Source: Yinghuangia soli (lineage in GTDB: Bacteria > Actinomycetota > Actinomycetes > Streptomycetales > Streptomycetaceae). From it: a DNA stretch of 64,000 nucleotides. Position numbers and translations under genes: made by a program. Location: positions 788,698 through 852,697 of the forward strand of contig NZ_JAKFHA010000001.1 in the NCBI RefSeq assembly GCF_021502675.1. Direction: 5' to 3'. Below, piece after piece: positions 25,834 through 35,342 of this stretch. The notes beneath the pieces are model-generated. The model saw nothing but the letters and a program-made list of their open reading frames with translations. It had not been told where the DNA came from and searched no databases. Positions within the stretch are counted from its first letter, which is position 1. Each line of letters begins with the position of its first letter.

Positions 25834-26724
25834 TCAGGACTCTGGCGGTGTCTCCAGCCAGGCTGCGAAGGGGCGGGGGCCGCGGCCCAGGACCTCGCGT
25901 ACGTGGTCGGTGACGCCCGCGCCGCCGCCTTCGCGGATGACCCGGAACAGGCTGTTGACCAGCTCTACTTCCTCGGTGGGGGCACCCGCTGCGGTGTAGT
26001 CGGCGGCGTACTCCGCTTCGCTGACGGGGACGTAGCGCAGGTCGCGGCCCACGGCGCGGGCGTATTGCGCAAGGGCCTCGCCGAAGGTCAGGTCGTCGGG
26101 GCCGGTCAGTTCGTAGGTGCGGCCGGCGTGGCCGTCCGTGGTGAGCGCCTCGGCGGCGACGTCGGCGATGTCGCGGATGTCGATGAAGGGTTCGCGGCCT
26201 TCGCCGGTCGGCAGGCGCAGTTCGCCGCTGTGCTCCAGGGGGACGGCGAAGAGCGGGAGGTCGGTGAAGTTCTGGTTGAACCAGGCCGGCCGCAGGATCG
26301 TCCAGGCCGTGCCGGAGGCGCGTACGGCACTCTCGGCGGGTTCCTTCATCGCGAGGTTGACGGCGTCGCGGCTGCGGGCGGAGAGAAGGACGAGGCGCCG
26401 TACCCCGTGCTCGACCGCCTGGGCGACGAACTCCGCGAGTGGCACTTGCTCTTCGTCCGGCTCGACGAGGTAGACGGCGGCGGCGCCGGTCAGCACGGGC
26501 GACCAGGTCGCGCGCTCGTTCCAGGCGAAGCGCAGCGGGGTGGTCGAGCGCGCGACCGCGCGGGTCGGGACGCCCTTGCGGGCAAGGGCCTCGACGACAC
26601 GGCGGCCCGTTTTGCCGGTGGCGCCGAGAACGACGATGGGCGCAGGCTTCTCGGCGGAGTCGGACGCGGTGTGGGAGTGGGTGCGGGCGTGAGTGTCGGT
26701 GACCGTGGGGCGCTGGCTGCTCAT
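25834..26724 (-). CDS. NmrA-like NAD(P)H-binding protein
   Basis: A 296-aa atypical SDR. The N-terminus has a Thr/His-rich stretch, then IVVLGATGKTGRRVVEAL (GxxGxxG dinucleotide motif) near residue 30. LLSARSRDAVNLAMKE, TILRPAWFNQNF and EPFIDIRDIADVAAEAL are typical of the NmrA/ergot-type NAD(P)-binding family, which act as redox sensors or reductases. ATG 26724 is preferred over 26766. It is divergent from an AraC regulator across about 80 bases, so probably regulated by it. Confidence 0.85.
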   Translation of the reverse strand: MSSQRPTVTDTHARTHSHTASDSAEKPAPIVVLGATGKTGRRVVEALARKGVPTRAVARSTTPLRFAWNERATWSPVLTGAAAVYLVEPDEEQVPLAEFVAQAVEHGVRRLVLLSARSRDAVNLAMKEPAESAVRASGTAWTILRPAWFNQNFTDLPLFAVPLEHSGELRLPTGEGREPFIDIRDIADVAAEALTTDGHAGRTYELTGPDDLTFGEALAQYARAVGRDLRYVPVSEAEYAADYTAAGAPTEEVELVNSLFRVIREGGGAGVTDHVREVLGRGPRPFAAWLETPPES

Positions 26725-26804
26725 GGCTCCAGCCAACCGGGTCGGCCCTGGACGGGAAATGTGCATCCATCCAGATTCGATGTGCCTGCGTCTAGGCTGC
26801 CGCC

Positions 26805-27815
26805 ATGGATGCGCTGGCCTCGCTGCTCTACGACACCCGGGCGCACGGAGCGCACTTCTGCCGCTCGCTCGTCGATCCGCCGTGGGCGGTGCGCTTCGCG
26901 AACGGCGTGCCGCTGACGCTGCTCACCATGCCGCGCGGGTCCGGCTGGGTGCTGCACGACGACCACCCGCCGGTACGCCTGCCGAGCGGCAGTGCCGCCA
27001 TCGTCCGCGGCCCGGCGCATTTCACCGTCGCGGACTCCCCCGACTCGCGTCCGCGCGTCATCGTGCACGCCGAGGAGCAGTGCACCGACGAACTGGGCCG
27101 CGAGCTGGCCGGCCCCGCGGCCCTCGGCCCGCGCACGTGGGGCGACCGCCCCGACTCGGACGCCGTGCTGATCACCGGCAGCTACCAGGTGCACGGCGAC
27201 ATCAGCGGGCGCCTGCTCGCCGGCCTGCCGCCGGTCGCGGTCCTGGCCGTCGACGAGTCGGACGATCCGCTCGTGAGCCTGCTGCTCGCCGAGATCAGCG
27301 TCGAACGCGCCGGCCAGCAGGTCTTCCTGGACCGGCTGCTCGACCTGCTGCTCGTGTCGTCGCTGCGCTGCTGGTTCGACGCCCAGGGCGCCGACGCACC
27401 CGCCTGGTACCAGGCACTCGGCGACCCGGTGGCGGGCCGGGCGCTGCGGCTGATCCACGAAGACCCGGCGCATGCCTGGACGGTCGCCGAGCTGGCCGCC
27501 CGGGTCGGGGTGTCCCGGGCCGGTTTCGCGCAGCGCTTCGCGAAGGTGGTCGGCGAGCCGCCGATGGCCTACCTGGCCGGCTGGCGGGTGTCGCTCGCCG
27601 CCGATCTGCTGCGGCGTACCGACGGCACCGTCGCGGCGATCGCCCGCCAGGTCGGCTACAGCGACGGCTACGCCTTCAGCGCGGCGTTCACGCGGCTGCG
27701 CGGCGTACGCCCGGGCGAGTTCCGCCGCGGAGCCGCCGCGCCGCCGCCTCCGATGCCGGCAGGGGCGGCAGAGGCGGCACGAGCGACAGCGCCGGTTCCG
27801 GCCGCCGCGGGCTGA
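26805..27815 (+). CDS. AraC-family transcriptional regulator (cupin N-domain)
   Basis: A 336-aa activator-type regulator. A cupin_6-like ligand domain occupies residues about 1-185, and two HTH motifs lie in the C-terminal third: WTVAELAARVGVSRAGFAQRF and VAAIARQVGYSDGYAFSAAF with the signature GVRPGEFRR. It ends in an Ala/Pro-rich tail. The divergent NmrA-like gene is the likely target, as is common for AraC/oxidoreductase pairs. Confidence 0.9.
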   Translation: MDALASLLYDTRAHGAHFCRSLVDPPWAVRFANGVPLTLLTMPRGSGWVLHDDHPPVRLPSGSAAIVRGPAHFTVADSPDSRPRVIVHAEEQCTDELGRELAGPAALGPRTWGDRPDSDAVLITGSYQVHGDISGRLLAGLPPVAVLAVDESDDPLVSLLLAEISVERAGQQVFLDRLLDLLLVSSLRCWFDAQGADAPAWYQALGDPVAGRALRLIHEDPAHAWTVAELAARVGVSRAGFAQRFAKVVGEPPMAYLAGWRVSLAADLLRRTDGTVAAIARQVGYSDGYAFSAAFTRLRGVRPGEFRRGAAAPPPPMPAGAAEAARATAPVPAAAG

Positions 27816-27823
27816 GGAAACGC

Positions 27824-27871
27824 CGCGCGCCCCTTCGCGTCCGGGTCGTACCGGAGGCGAAGGGGCGCGCG
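27824..27871. terminator. Bidirectional terminator, 15-bp stem
   Basis: CGCGCGCCCCTTCGC pairs with GCGAAGGGGCGCGCG, with a smaller TCCGG/CCGGA hairpin in the loop. It lies between the AraC gene (+) and the permease (-). Confidence 0.85.
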
Positions 27872-27878
27872 CGGTGTG

Positions 27879-29432
27879 TCAGTTCTTGTCGTCGCGGTCG
27901 CCGGGGAGCGGCGGGAGTTGCTCGTTGACGACCGGGGAGATGCCGGGGAGGTCCGTCTCCACGATGCTCAGGCGGCTGCGCTTGCGGCTGTAGAGGAAGT
28001 AGATGACGAAGCCGAGCGCCATCCACACCAGGAACCGCCACCAGGTCTCCACCGGCAGGTTGATCATCAGCCACAGGCAGGCGAGGACCGACGCGATCGG
28101 CAGGTACGGGACCCACGGGGTGCGGAACGAGCGGGGCAGGTCGGGGCGGGTGCGGCGCAGGACGATGACCCCGATGGAGACCACGACGAAGGCGAACAGC
28201 GTGCCGATGTTGACCAGTTCGGCGAGTTCCTTGAGCGGGATGATGCCCGCGACGAAGGCCACCACGAAGCCGAGCGCGATGGTCGAGCGGTACGGGGTGC
28301 GGTAGGTCGGGTGGGTCTCGCTGAAGAAGCGCGGGATCAGGCCGTCGCGGCTCATCGCGAAGAAGACGCGGCTCTGGCCGAGCAGCATGATCATGGTGAC
28401 CGAGGTGAGTCCGGCCACCGCGCCGACGTTGATCACCCAGGCCCAGCCGCCGTGGCCGACGGCTTTGAAGGCGTCGGACAGCGGGGCGGAGATCGAGAGT
28501 TCGGTGTACTTCTGCATGCCGGTGACGACGATGGAGACCGCGACGTACAGGACCGTGCAGATGGCGAGCGAGCCGAGGATGCCGATGGGCAGGTCGCGCT
28601 GCGGCTTCTTGGTCTCCTCGGCGGCGCTGGCCACGATGTCGAAGCCGATGTAGGCGAAGAAGACGGTCGCGGCGCCGAAGAAGATGCCCATCACGCCGAA
28701 GGACGAGGGTTCGAAGCCGCTCATCCACTCGATGAGGGGCTGCTTGAGGCCGTCGTCCTCTCCCCCGGGGTTCTGCTTCGGCGGGATGAACGGCGAGTAG
28801 TTCGAGCCCTTGATGAAGAAGAGCCCCGCGAAGATCACGATGAGGACGACGGCGACCTTGATGAACACGATGACGGCGGTGAAGCGCGAGGAGAGCTTGA
28901 CGCCGTACACCAGGATCAGGGTGAGGAGGAGGACCAGGAGCGCGGCGGGGAGGTTGAAGCCCCAGTCGTCGTCGGTGCCGCCGTTGATCGCGTTCGGCAG
29001 GGTGATGTCGGCGGAGGCCAGCAGGGACTGCACGTAGCCGGACCAGCCGACCGCCACGACCGCGGCGCCCAGGGCCAGTTCGAGGATGAGGTCCCAGCCG
29101 ATGATCCAGGCCGGCAGCTCGCCGATCGAGGTGTACGCGAAGGTGTACGCGGAGCCGGCCACCGGGACGGTCGAGGCGAACTCCGCGTAGCAGAGCGCCG
29201 CGAGCGCGCACACGATGCCGCTGACCACGAAGGAGAGCGCGACAGCCGGGCCGGCGGTGTCGCGCGCGACGGTGCCGGTGAGCACGAAGATGCCGGTGCC
29301 GATGATGACGCCGACGCCGAACACGGTGAGGTCGAGCGCGGACAGCGCGCGCTTGAGCCCGTGCTCCGGATCCTCGGTGTCGCGGATCGACTGCTCGACC
29401 GTTTTGGTCCGGAAGGGACTGGACGTGGTCAT
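27879..29432 (-). CDS. APC-family amino-acid permease (cationic amino-acid transporter type)
   Basis: A 517-aa transporter with about 12 membrane helices. FGVGVIIGTGIFVLTG in helix 1 and CYAEFASTVPVAGSAYTF near residue 90 are the hallmarks of the YfnA/CAT branch. A cytosolic C-terminus of about 40 residues is charged. ATG 29432 is favoured by the upstream GGGGG site. It is unrelated in detail to the permease at 250, which is of the AdiC branch. Confidence 0.9.
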   Translation of the reverse strand: MTTSSPFRTKTVEQSIRDTEDPEHGLKRALSALDLTVFGVGVIIGTGIFVLTGTVARDTAGPAVALSFVVSGIVCALAALCYAEFASTVPVAGSAYTFAYTSIGELPAWIIGWDLILELALGAAVVAVGWSGYVQSLLASADITLPNAINGGTDDDWGFNLPAALLVLLLTLILVYGVKLSSRFTAVIVFIKVAVVLIVIFAGLFFIKGSNYSPFIPPKQNPGGEDDGLKQPLIEWMSGFEPSSFGVMGIFFGAATVFFAYIGFDIVASAAEETKKPQRDLPIGILGSLAICTVLYVAVSIVVTGMQKYTELSISAPLSDAFKAVGHGGWAWVINVGAVAGLTSVTMIMLLGQSRVFFAMSRDGLIPRFFSETHPTYRTPYRSTIALGFVVAFVAGIIPLKELAELVNIGTLFAFVVVSIGVIVLRRTRPDLPRSFRTPWVPYLPIASVLACLWLMINLPVETWWRFLVWMALGFVIYFLYSRKRSRLSIVETDLPGISPVVNEQLPPLPGDRDDKN

Positions 29433-29686
29433 GGCTGACCCCCGCTTCACTCGGCGTCAGCTCATGATTAACCGATTTGTACGAACTCACGCAGATTTGA
29501 GCGCAGCGCGTACGAGTGAATCCGCGGGCGGCTGCGCGCGGCGGGTCACGGGTGGTGGAGAACGGGGTCTGGTGGAGGCAAAGCGGGTGGGCCCCCTGTG
29601 TGGCCACAACGGGTGACGGGGGTCGGGGAGTTTCCGGGGAGTGGTCGCTCGTGCGGGTGACGGGGAGGCTGCGGCTTTGCAACGGC
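29433..29686. other. Intergenic region between permease start and dxs terminator
   Basis: The first 60 bases next to the permease are comparatively AT-rich, with a -10-like TAATCA on the minus strand at 29465-29470 but no good -35. No gene is seen in the rest. Confidence 0.4.
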
Positions 29687-29722
29687 GGACGGCCCCCTCC
29701 GCACAAGCGGAGGGGGCCGTCC
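29687..29722. terminator. dxs: dxs terminator, 16-bp perfect stem
   Basis: GGACGGCCCCCTCCGC and its exact complement enclose ACAA. It is located 51 bases after the dxs stop on the minus strand. Confidence 0.85.
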
Positions 29723-29733
29723 GATCGTTTGTT

Positions 29734-29772
29734 CGTCAGGCCGTCAGGCCGTCAGGCCGTCAGGCCGTCAGG
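29734..29772. repeat. 8-bp tandem repeat (CGTCAGGC x 4.9) abutting the dxs stop
   Basis: Five near-perfect CGTCAGGC units end exactly where the dxs stop codon (29773-29775) begins. It is a potential variable-number tandem repeat. Confidence 0.85.
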
Positions 29773-31716
29773 TCAGGAAGCCTGCTGGGCTGCCTCGTCC
29801 TCCGGGGTCACCGGGTCGCCGGACAGGCGGGCGACCTCTTCGACGACCTTGCGGGAGATGTCCTGCGCGTTGAGCCCGATGCGGGACAGGATCGCGCCCG
29901 GCTTGGCGTGGTCCAGGAACTCCTGCGGGATGCCGAAGTCGCGCAGCGGGACGTCCACGCCCGCATCGCGCAGCGACTGCGCGATGGCCGCGCCGACGCC
30001 GCCCGCGCGGCCGTTGTTCTCGATGGTGACCACCAGGCGGTGCCGGGCCGCGAGGCCGGGCAGCTCCGGGTCGACCGGCTTGACCCAGCGCGGGTCCACC
30101 ACCGTGGACACGATGCCCTGGTCGGCCAGCCGGTCGGCGATCTCGATGCCGGCCTCGGCCATGGTGCCGACGGTGACGATGAGGACGTCGCCGCCCTCGC
30201 CGCCGCCGTTGCGCTCCGGACCGGTGCGGCGCAGGACGTCCATGCCGCCGATCCGGCCGACCGCTTCGATCTCGGGGCCGACGATGCCCTTGGCGAAGCG
30301 CACCACGGTCGGCGCGTCGTCGACGTCGAGGGCCTCGCGCAGCTGCGCGCGGACCTGGGCGGCGTCGCGCGGCGCGGCGAGCCGCAGGCCGGGCACGACC
30401 TGCAGGATCGACATGTCCCACATGCCGTTGTGGCTGGCCCCGTCGTCGCCGGTCACGCCGGCCCGGTCCAGCACGAACGTGACGCCGCACTTGTGCAGCG
30501 CGCAGTCCATCAGGACCTGGTCGAACGCGCGGTTCAGGAAGGTCGCGTAGACCGCGACCACCGGGTGCAGGCCGCCCATCGCGAGACCCGCCGCCGAGGT
30601 GACGGCGTGCTGCTCGGCGATGCCGACGTCGAAGGTGCGGTCCGGGTACGCGGCCGCGAACTTGTGCAGGCCGACCGGGATCAGCATGGCCGCGGTGATG
30701 CCCACCACGTCCTGCCGCTCGGCGCCGACCTTGACCATCTCGTCGGCGAAGACCGAGGTCCACGACGCACCGGCGGCCTTGGCGACCGGCAGGCCGGTCT
30801 CCGGGTTGATCACGCCGACCGCGTGGAACTGGTCGGCCTCGTCGTTGCGGGCCGGGTCGTACCCGCGGCCCTTCTGGGTCAGCGCGTGCACGATGACCGG
30901 GCCGCCGAAGCCCTTGGCCTTGCGCAGCGCCTGCTCGACCTGCTCGGTGTCGTGGCCGTCGACCGGGCCGATGTACTTCAGGCCCAGGTCCTCGAAGAGG
31001 CCTTGCGGCGCGACGAAGTCCTTCAGGCCCTTCTTGGCGCCGTGCAGGATGTCGTACACCGGGCCGCCGACCACCGGGGTGCGCCCGAGGACGCCCTTGC
31101 CCCAGTCGAGGAACCGCTCGTAGCCGCGCGTGGTGCGCAGCGTGGAGAGGTGGTTCGCGAGGCCGCCGGTGGTCGGGGCGTACGAACGCTCGTTGTCGTT
31201 GACCACGATGATCACCGGGCGGTCCTTGGCCGCGGCGATGTTGTTGAGCGCCTCCCAGGCCATGCCGCCGGTCAGCGCGCCGTCGCCGATGACCGCCACC
31301 ACGTGCCGGTCGTCGAGGCCGCGGACCTGGTACGCCTTGGCGAAGCCGTCCGCGTAGGACAGCACGGTCGACGCGTGCGAGTTCTCGATGATGTCGTGCT
31401 CGGACTCGGCCTGGCTCGGGTAACCCGAGATGCCGCCCTCCTGGCGGAGCGCGGTGAAGTCGTGCCGGCCGGTGACGATCTTGTGGACGTACGACTGGTG
31501 CCCGGTGTCCCACAGGATCTTGTCGCGTGGCGAGTCGAAGACCCGGTGCAGCGCCAGGGTCAGCTCGACGACGCCCAGATTGGGGCCGAGGTGGCCGCCG
31601 GTCCGGGAGACGGAGTCGACCAGGAATTCGCGGATCTCGCCGGCGAGCACGGTGAGCTGCTCGGGAGAGAGCGCCTTGAGATCACGGGGTCCTCGAATGC
31701 TCTCCAGCAGGCCCAC
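29773..31716 (-). CDS. dxs: 1-deoxy-D-xylulose-5-phosphate synthase
   Basis: A 647-aa thiamine-diphosphate enzyme condensing pyruvate and glyceraldehyde-3-phosphate, the first step of the MEP isoprenoid pathway. It has [20 protein letters not shown] near the N-terminus, the TPP motif [16 protein letters not shown], and the active-site stretch [18 protein letters not shown]. The GTG at 31716 is preceded by AAGGAGG with 5-base spacing; an ORF extension to 31854 is not needed. It stands as a single gene with its own terminator. Confidence 0.97.
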   Translation of the reverse strand: MGLLESIRGPRDLKALSPEQLTVLAGEIREFLVDSVSRTGGHLGPNLGVVELTLALHRVFDSPRDKILWDTGHQSYVHKIVTGRHDFTALRQEGGISGYPSQAESEHDIIENSHASTVLSYADGFAKAYQVRGLDDRHVVAVIGDGALTGGMAWEALNNIAAAKDRPVIIVVNDNERSYAPTTGGLANHLSTLRTTRGYERFLDWGKGVLGRTPVVGGPVYDILHGAKKGLKDFVAPQGLFEDLGLKYIGPVDGHDTEQVEQALRKAKGFGGPVIVHALTQKGRGYDPARNDEADQFHAVGVINPETGLPVAKAAGASWTSVFADEMVKVGAERQDVVGITAAMLIPVGLHKFAAAYPDRTFDVGIAEQHAVTSAAGLAMGGLHPVVAVYATFLNRAFDQVLMDCALHKCGVTFVLDRAGVTGDDGASHNGMWDMSILQVVPGLRLAAPRDAAQVRAQLREALDVDDAPTVVRFAKGIVGPEIEAVGRIGGMDVLRRTGPERNGGGEGGDVLIVTVGTMAEAGIEIADRLADQGIVSTVVDPRWVKPVDPELPGLAARHRLVVTIENNGRAGGVGAAIAQSLRDAGVDVPLRDFGIPQEFLDHAKPGAILSRIGLNAQDISRKVVEEVARLSGDPVTPEDEAAQQAS

Positions 31717-31786
31717 CCGTACCTCCTTCTTCGGTCTGTCGCGGTCCTCGCCCGTCCCCCAGGCGGGAAACGCACTTATCGAGTCT

Positions 31787-31805
31787 AGACGCGCGGAACG
31801 CGTCT
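31787..31805. promoter_or_regulatory. Inverted repeat in the dxs upstream region
   Basis: AGACGCG-CGGAA-CGCGTCT has perfect 7-bp arms, 71 bases upstream of the dxs start. A -10-like TAGACT on the minus strand borders it. It could be an operator, or part of a terminator for the preceding lipoprotein transcript. Confidence 0.4.
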
Positions 31806-31914
31806 CCTGGTTCGCCTCGGCGCAGTCGGGTGTACGGGCGGTCGCGAACGGCACATGCGGCAGCGGCCCGCCGCGGCGAACGCGAGAAAGATCACCAGGG
31901 CGGGCGGCGGGCCG

Positions 31915-33054
31915 TCAGCCCAGGCCGGCGGCCTTGCAGGCGGCCGCGTACTCGGGCGTGCAGATCTCCGCGGCCGTGTAGTAGGGCTTCCGCACGACGG
32001 TGGCCTTGACGTCGGCCTTCGTCACCGGGAGCGGCGCCAGGATGGTCGCGTCGACCTCGACCGTGCCGTTGTTCCTCTTGCCGGTGGCGTCCTCGTACTT
32101 CTTGCCGACCGCCGCGGCGACCGCCATCTCGGCGGCGGCCTCGGCCTGCGGCTGGTACGGCTTGAACACGGTCATGTACTGCTCGCCCGCGACGATCCGC
32201 TGGATCGCGGCGAGTTCGGCGTCCTGCCCGGTCACCGGCGGCACCGGGGCGAAGCCCGCGGCCTTGAGGGAGGCGATCGAGCCGCCGGCCATGCCGTCGT
32301 TGGCGGCGTAGACCCCGAGGACCTTGCCGGGGCCGCCGAGCGCGGTGATGGCCTGCTCGGTGGCCTTCTGGGCCTTGTCGCCGGACCAGTCCGGGGTGTC
32401 GTACTCGCGGCCGATGATCACCTGGCCGTCCAGCGCGAGGTGCACGCCGCGCTTGTACTCCCCGGCATTGGGGTCCGTCGGCGAGCCGTGGACCATGATG
32501 ATCGGCGCGCGCTTGGGGTCGCCGCCCTTCTTGAGCGCTTCGAGCAGAGCGGTGCCCTGGAGCTTGCCGACCGCCTCGTTGTCGAAGGAGACGTATCCGG
32601 AGATCGGGCCCTCGGCGAGCCGGTCGTACGCGATGACCGGGACGTTCTTGGCCTTCGCCGCTGCCACGGTCGCCGCCGCGGCCTTGGTGTCCACGGCGTC
32701 CAGGACCAGGACGTTCACGCCGCCGGCGAGCATCGCCTCGGCCTGCTGCTGCTGGGTGCCGGCCTGCTGGTGGGCGTTGGCGTACTGCACCTCGCATTTG
32801 GGGCACAGGTCGCGCACCCTGGCCTCGAAGAACGGCTTGTCGAAGCGCTCGTACCGGGCCGTCTTGTTCTCCGGCAGCAGCAGCCCGACCTTGAAGCCCT
32901 GGGCCACGGTCAGCCCGGTGCCGCCCTGGGCCTGCCCGGCCTTGTCCGCCTTGTCGGTGTCGTCGGACGTGCCGCAGGCGGCCGCGCCGAACAGCAGGAC
33001 CGCCGCGGCCGCGCCCGCCGCCACGCCTCGAAGCACCGTCCGCGCCGTCCGCAC
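31915..33054 (-). CDS. Sugar ABC transporter substrate-binding lipoprotein, XylF-like
   Basis: A 379-aa periplasmic-binding-protein fold of the pentose/hexose (peripBP type I) class. The lipobox is GAAAC near residue 27. VGLLLPENKTARYERFDKPF, GYVSFDNEAVGKLQG and VYAANDGMAGGSIASLKAAG closely recall xylose-binding proteins. AGGAGG lies 6 bases before the GTG start. The ATPase and permease genes expected next to it are absent from the window, so it either works with a transporter encoded elsewhere or acts as a sensor. Confidence 0.85.
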   Translation of the reverse strand: MRTARTVLRGVAAGAAAAVLLFGAAACGTSDDTDKADKAGQAQGGTGLTVAQGFKVGLLLPENKTARYERFDKPFFEARVRDLCPKCEVQYANAHQQAGTQQQQAEAMLAGGVNVLVLDAVDTKAAAATVAAAKAKNVPVIAYDRLAEGPISGYVSFDNEAVGKLQGTALLEALKKGGDPKRAPIIMVHGSPTDPNAGEYKRGVHLALDGQVIIGREYDTPDWSGDKAQKATEQAITALGGPGKVLGVYAANDGMAGGSIASLKAAGFAPVPPVTGQDAELAAIQRIVAGEQYMTVFKPYQPQAEAAAEMAVAAAVGKKYEDATGKRNNGTVEVDATILAPLPVTKADVKATVVRKPYYTAAEICTPEYAAACKAAGLG

Positions 33055-33128
33055 CTGGGACCTCCTGGATGAACCTGCATCACTTGGATCTTTCCGAGTC
33101 CCTCCATGCCCACGTCAGAGTGAAAAAA

Positions 33129-33159
33129 GTTATAAATAGTCAGAATTACTCAGAATTAC
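33129..33159 (-). promoter_or_regulatory. Promoter region of the XylF-like gene with tandem 10-bp repeats
   Basis: Two adjacent copies of TCAGAATTAC (33140-33149 and 33150-33159), one DNA turn apart, lie beside a -10-like TATAAC on the minus strand (33129-33134). The surrounding 40 bases are the most AT-rich stretch in this part of the window. Confidence 0.55.
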
Positions 33160-33186
33160 CCCCATTTGGATGACCGCACGAAACCG

Positions 33187-33218
33187 CAGGGTCTGCGTAT
33201 CCGGATACGCAGACCCTG
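33187..33218. promoter_or_regulatory. 32-bp perfect palindrome just upstream of gene 33235
   Basis: Two 16-base arms with no spacer centre on TATCC|GGATA; the palindrome ends 16 bases before the ATG at 33235. It lies in a divergent gap, where a terminator would be out of place, so an operator, or a hairpin controlling translation, is more likely. Confidence 0.65.
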
Positions 33219-33234
33219 TGCCATGATCGAACAT

Positions 33235-33681
33235 ATGAGCGACTCCGCATCCGACTCCGCCGCCCGGCCCGCCTGGGAGCGCCCCGGCCGCTTCGAGCGC
33301 GCCGCGGGCGGGCAGGACGGAGTCGCTCCCCCCGGCTGGCCGCGCGGCGTCCGGCCGCCCGGCGTGGAGGGCTGGGAGGAGACCGCGGTGCGCTGGCTGT
33401 ACGACCTGGTCCCGCCCGGCTACCGCCGCCACGAGGTCCTGCGCCGGCACCCCGAACTGCTCGCCCGGATGGCCCGCCAGCACGTCGCCGCCGCCCTGCA
33501 GGCCGCCCGGTACGGCTACGGCACCGCCCGCGTCGACCTGCGCGACCGCGTCGAGGTGCACGTCGTCGAGTCGGTCCTGCGGATGTACGAATACGAGGGC
33601 TCCCGCGCCGCCGCCCTCGAACGCGAGGTCTCCCTCGTGGAAGAAGCCCTCACCGGCCGCCGCTGGACCCCGCGCCTCTAG
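33235..33681 (+). CDS. Conserved actinobacterial hypothetical protein
   Basis: A 148-aa soluble protein. After a Ser/Ala/Arg-rich N-terminus, a conserved-looking block reads LYDLVPPGYRRHEVLRRHPELLARMARQHVAAALQAARYGYGTARVDLRD, probably helical and basic. I cannot assign a family. ATG 33235 lacks a clear ribosome site; upstream ATGs fall inside or beside the palindrome. It is divergent from the XylF-like gene. Confidence 0.65.
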   Translation: MSDSASDSAARPAWERPGRFERAAGGQDGVAPPGWPRGVRPPGVEGWEETAVRWLYDLVPPGYRRHEVLRRHPELLARMARQHVAAALQAARYGYGTARVDLRDRVEVHVVESVLRMYEYEGSRAAALEREVSLVEEALTGRRWTPRL

Positions 33682-33797
33682 CGCCGCGCCCTTCGGGCAC
33701 GCCCCCGCCCCGCAGTGATCATTTGGCCGCGGCCGGCCGGTAGTCTTCCGCGTCCCGGGGAGCGGCAGAGCCTCCCCGTCGGGGCGGAAGAGGACGC

Positions 33798-35183
33798 ATG
33801 CGGCGCAGTGGGGGAAGTCCACGGCGGAGAACAGCGGCGATAGCCGGGCTGCTCGCGGTGGTGTTGGCGGGTTCCGGCTGCGCGGCCGTACCCGTGGCCG
33901 GCCCGTTGGCCGAGTCGCAGCAGGACGCGCGGCCGGAGCCGGCGTCTTCCACCGCGCCCCGCGGCACCGCCCCCGCGCCTTCCGCGTCGCCCGCCGACCC
34001 GTCGGCCCCCAAGCGGTCGATCTCCAAGGAGGACGTCCACGCCCTGCTCGCCGAGCAGAGCAGGGCGCTGGCGGCCGGCGACGAGGCGGCGTTCCTCGCA
34101 CCGTACGAAGGCGCGCCCGCCGAGATGGCGGCCGAGCGCCGCCGGACCTTCGCGAATCTGCGGAAAATCCCCTTCTCCGATGCCAAGTTCGCCGCGGACA
34201 TAGTGAACGAACCCGCTGCCGTGACCGGCCCCGCCGAGGCAAGTGTCGCGGTCGCTTTCCACCACCGGATCGAAGGCGTCGACACGGCATACGCCGCCGA
34301 GTGGTACCGCTACCGCCTGACCCGGACCGCCCCCGGGGCACCGCTGCGGATCGCCGAGGTCGTCGGCGCCGGAGAGTCGGGCGGCCACCCGTCGCCTTGG
34401 GACGGCGGCGAGTTGGCCGTGCTGGAACGCCCCCATGTGGTCCTGCTGACCCGGCAGGCCGATGCGAAGGCGGCCGCGGCATGGGCCGACCGGGTCGAGA
34501 GCATCGCAGCCGAGAGCGTCGCCGCGTGGCAGGGGCCGTCCGACATCGGGAAGCGCTTCCTGGTGTACGCGGCGTCGAACCGGCAGGACTTCCTGGCGGT
34601 CTACCCGAGCACCCCCACCGCCGCGCGCGAGCCTGTCGAGTGCCGGGTCTCGTGGGAGATGAGCGGCAGGCACCGCCCCTGCACCGACAGCTACCGCGGG
34701 GTCGCCCGGATCGTGCTCGACACGGGCGCTCCCGGTTTCCGCGCCGAAGAGGGCGACATCGGTATGCGCTTCGGCGTGGCCCTGGCAATGCTGCGCCCGC
34801 TGTGCGGCAGCAAGTGCGAAGACCCCGACTGGGCCCTCTACGGATTCGCCACCGCCTTCGCGTGGAAGTACGCAGCGGCGCCGAACACCCACCGGCTCAG
34901 CGCCCGTTCGCTCCTGCAGGCGCGCGCCTACACCGGAAAGCTCCCGGACATGGGGAGCCTGGACTGGAGCTCCGAAGAGGACGTCGAGGTGGCGTATGCG
35001 TCGTCCGCGCTCGCCTTCCAGTACCTCGTGGCCAAGTACGGCACCGCCAAGGCGCAGGAGTTCGTGTCCGAGGTCGCCTGGGCCGACGACGCCCGCACCG
35101 AGGCCGCACTCAAACGCCTCACCGGCCTGGACCGCAGCGCTTTCCAGGCGCAATGGGCCGCCTGGGTCTCGGAGACCGGCTGA
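33798..35183 (+). CDS. Tandem lipoprotein 1, degenerate peptidase-like
   Basis: A 461-aa secreted lipoprotein with a lipobox GSGC near residue 28, then an Ala/Pro/Ser linker. The body is SKEDVHALLAEQSRALAAGDEAAFLAPYEG, AERRRTFANLRKI, RPHVVLL, LVYAASN, and a pair of cysteines in LRPLCGSKCEDPDWALYGFATAF. It ends FQAQWAAWV. The second half follows the pattern of actinobacterial peptidase-MA lipoproteins, but no HExxH is present where the zinc motif would stand. It is first of three paralogues. GAGG precedes the ATG. Confidence 0.75.
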   Translation: MRRSGGSPRRRTAAIAGLLAVVLAGSGCAAVPVAGPLAESQQDARPEPASSTAPRGTAPAPSASPADPSAPKRSISKEDVHALLAEQSRALAAGDEAAFLAPYEGAPAEMAAERRRTFANLRKIPFSDAKFAADIVNEPAAVTGPAEASVAVAFHHRIEGVDTAYAAEWYRYRLTRTAPGAPLRIAEVVGAGESGGHPSPWDGGELAVLERPHVVLLTRQADAKAAAAWADRVESIAAESVAAWQGPSDIGKRFLVYAASNRQDFLAVYPSTPTAAREPVECRVSWEMSGRHRPCTDSYRGVARIVLDTGAPGFRAEEGDIGMRFGVALAMLRPLCGSKCEDPDWALYGFATAFAWKYAAAPNTHRLSARSLLQARAYTGKLPDMGSLDWSSEEDVEVAYASSALAFQYLVAKYGTAKAQEFVSEVAWADDARTEAALKRLTGLDRSAFQAQWAAWVSETG

Positions 35184-35342
35184 CCGACCGGACTCGGCAG
35201 CGAGCCGCCTGGGCGGAGCAGCCCGGCCGAGCGGAATTCTCTCTTCCGGTGCGTCAACCCGGGGCGGGAGCCACCGCGTTCTTGATCATGCGGGGCAATC
35301 AACGTGGGGGTGCGTACTCCCGCACGCTCGAGGGAGAACGTC

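Noticed and set aside
31915-33054. A full xylose ABC operon
   Set aside because: Neighbouring genes are dxs and a hypothetical protein; no ATPase or permease gene is present.
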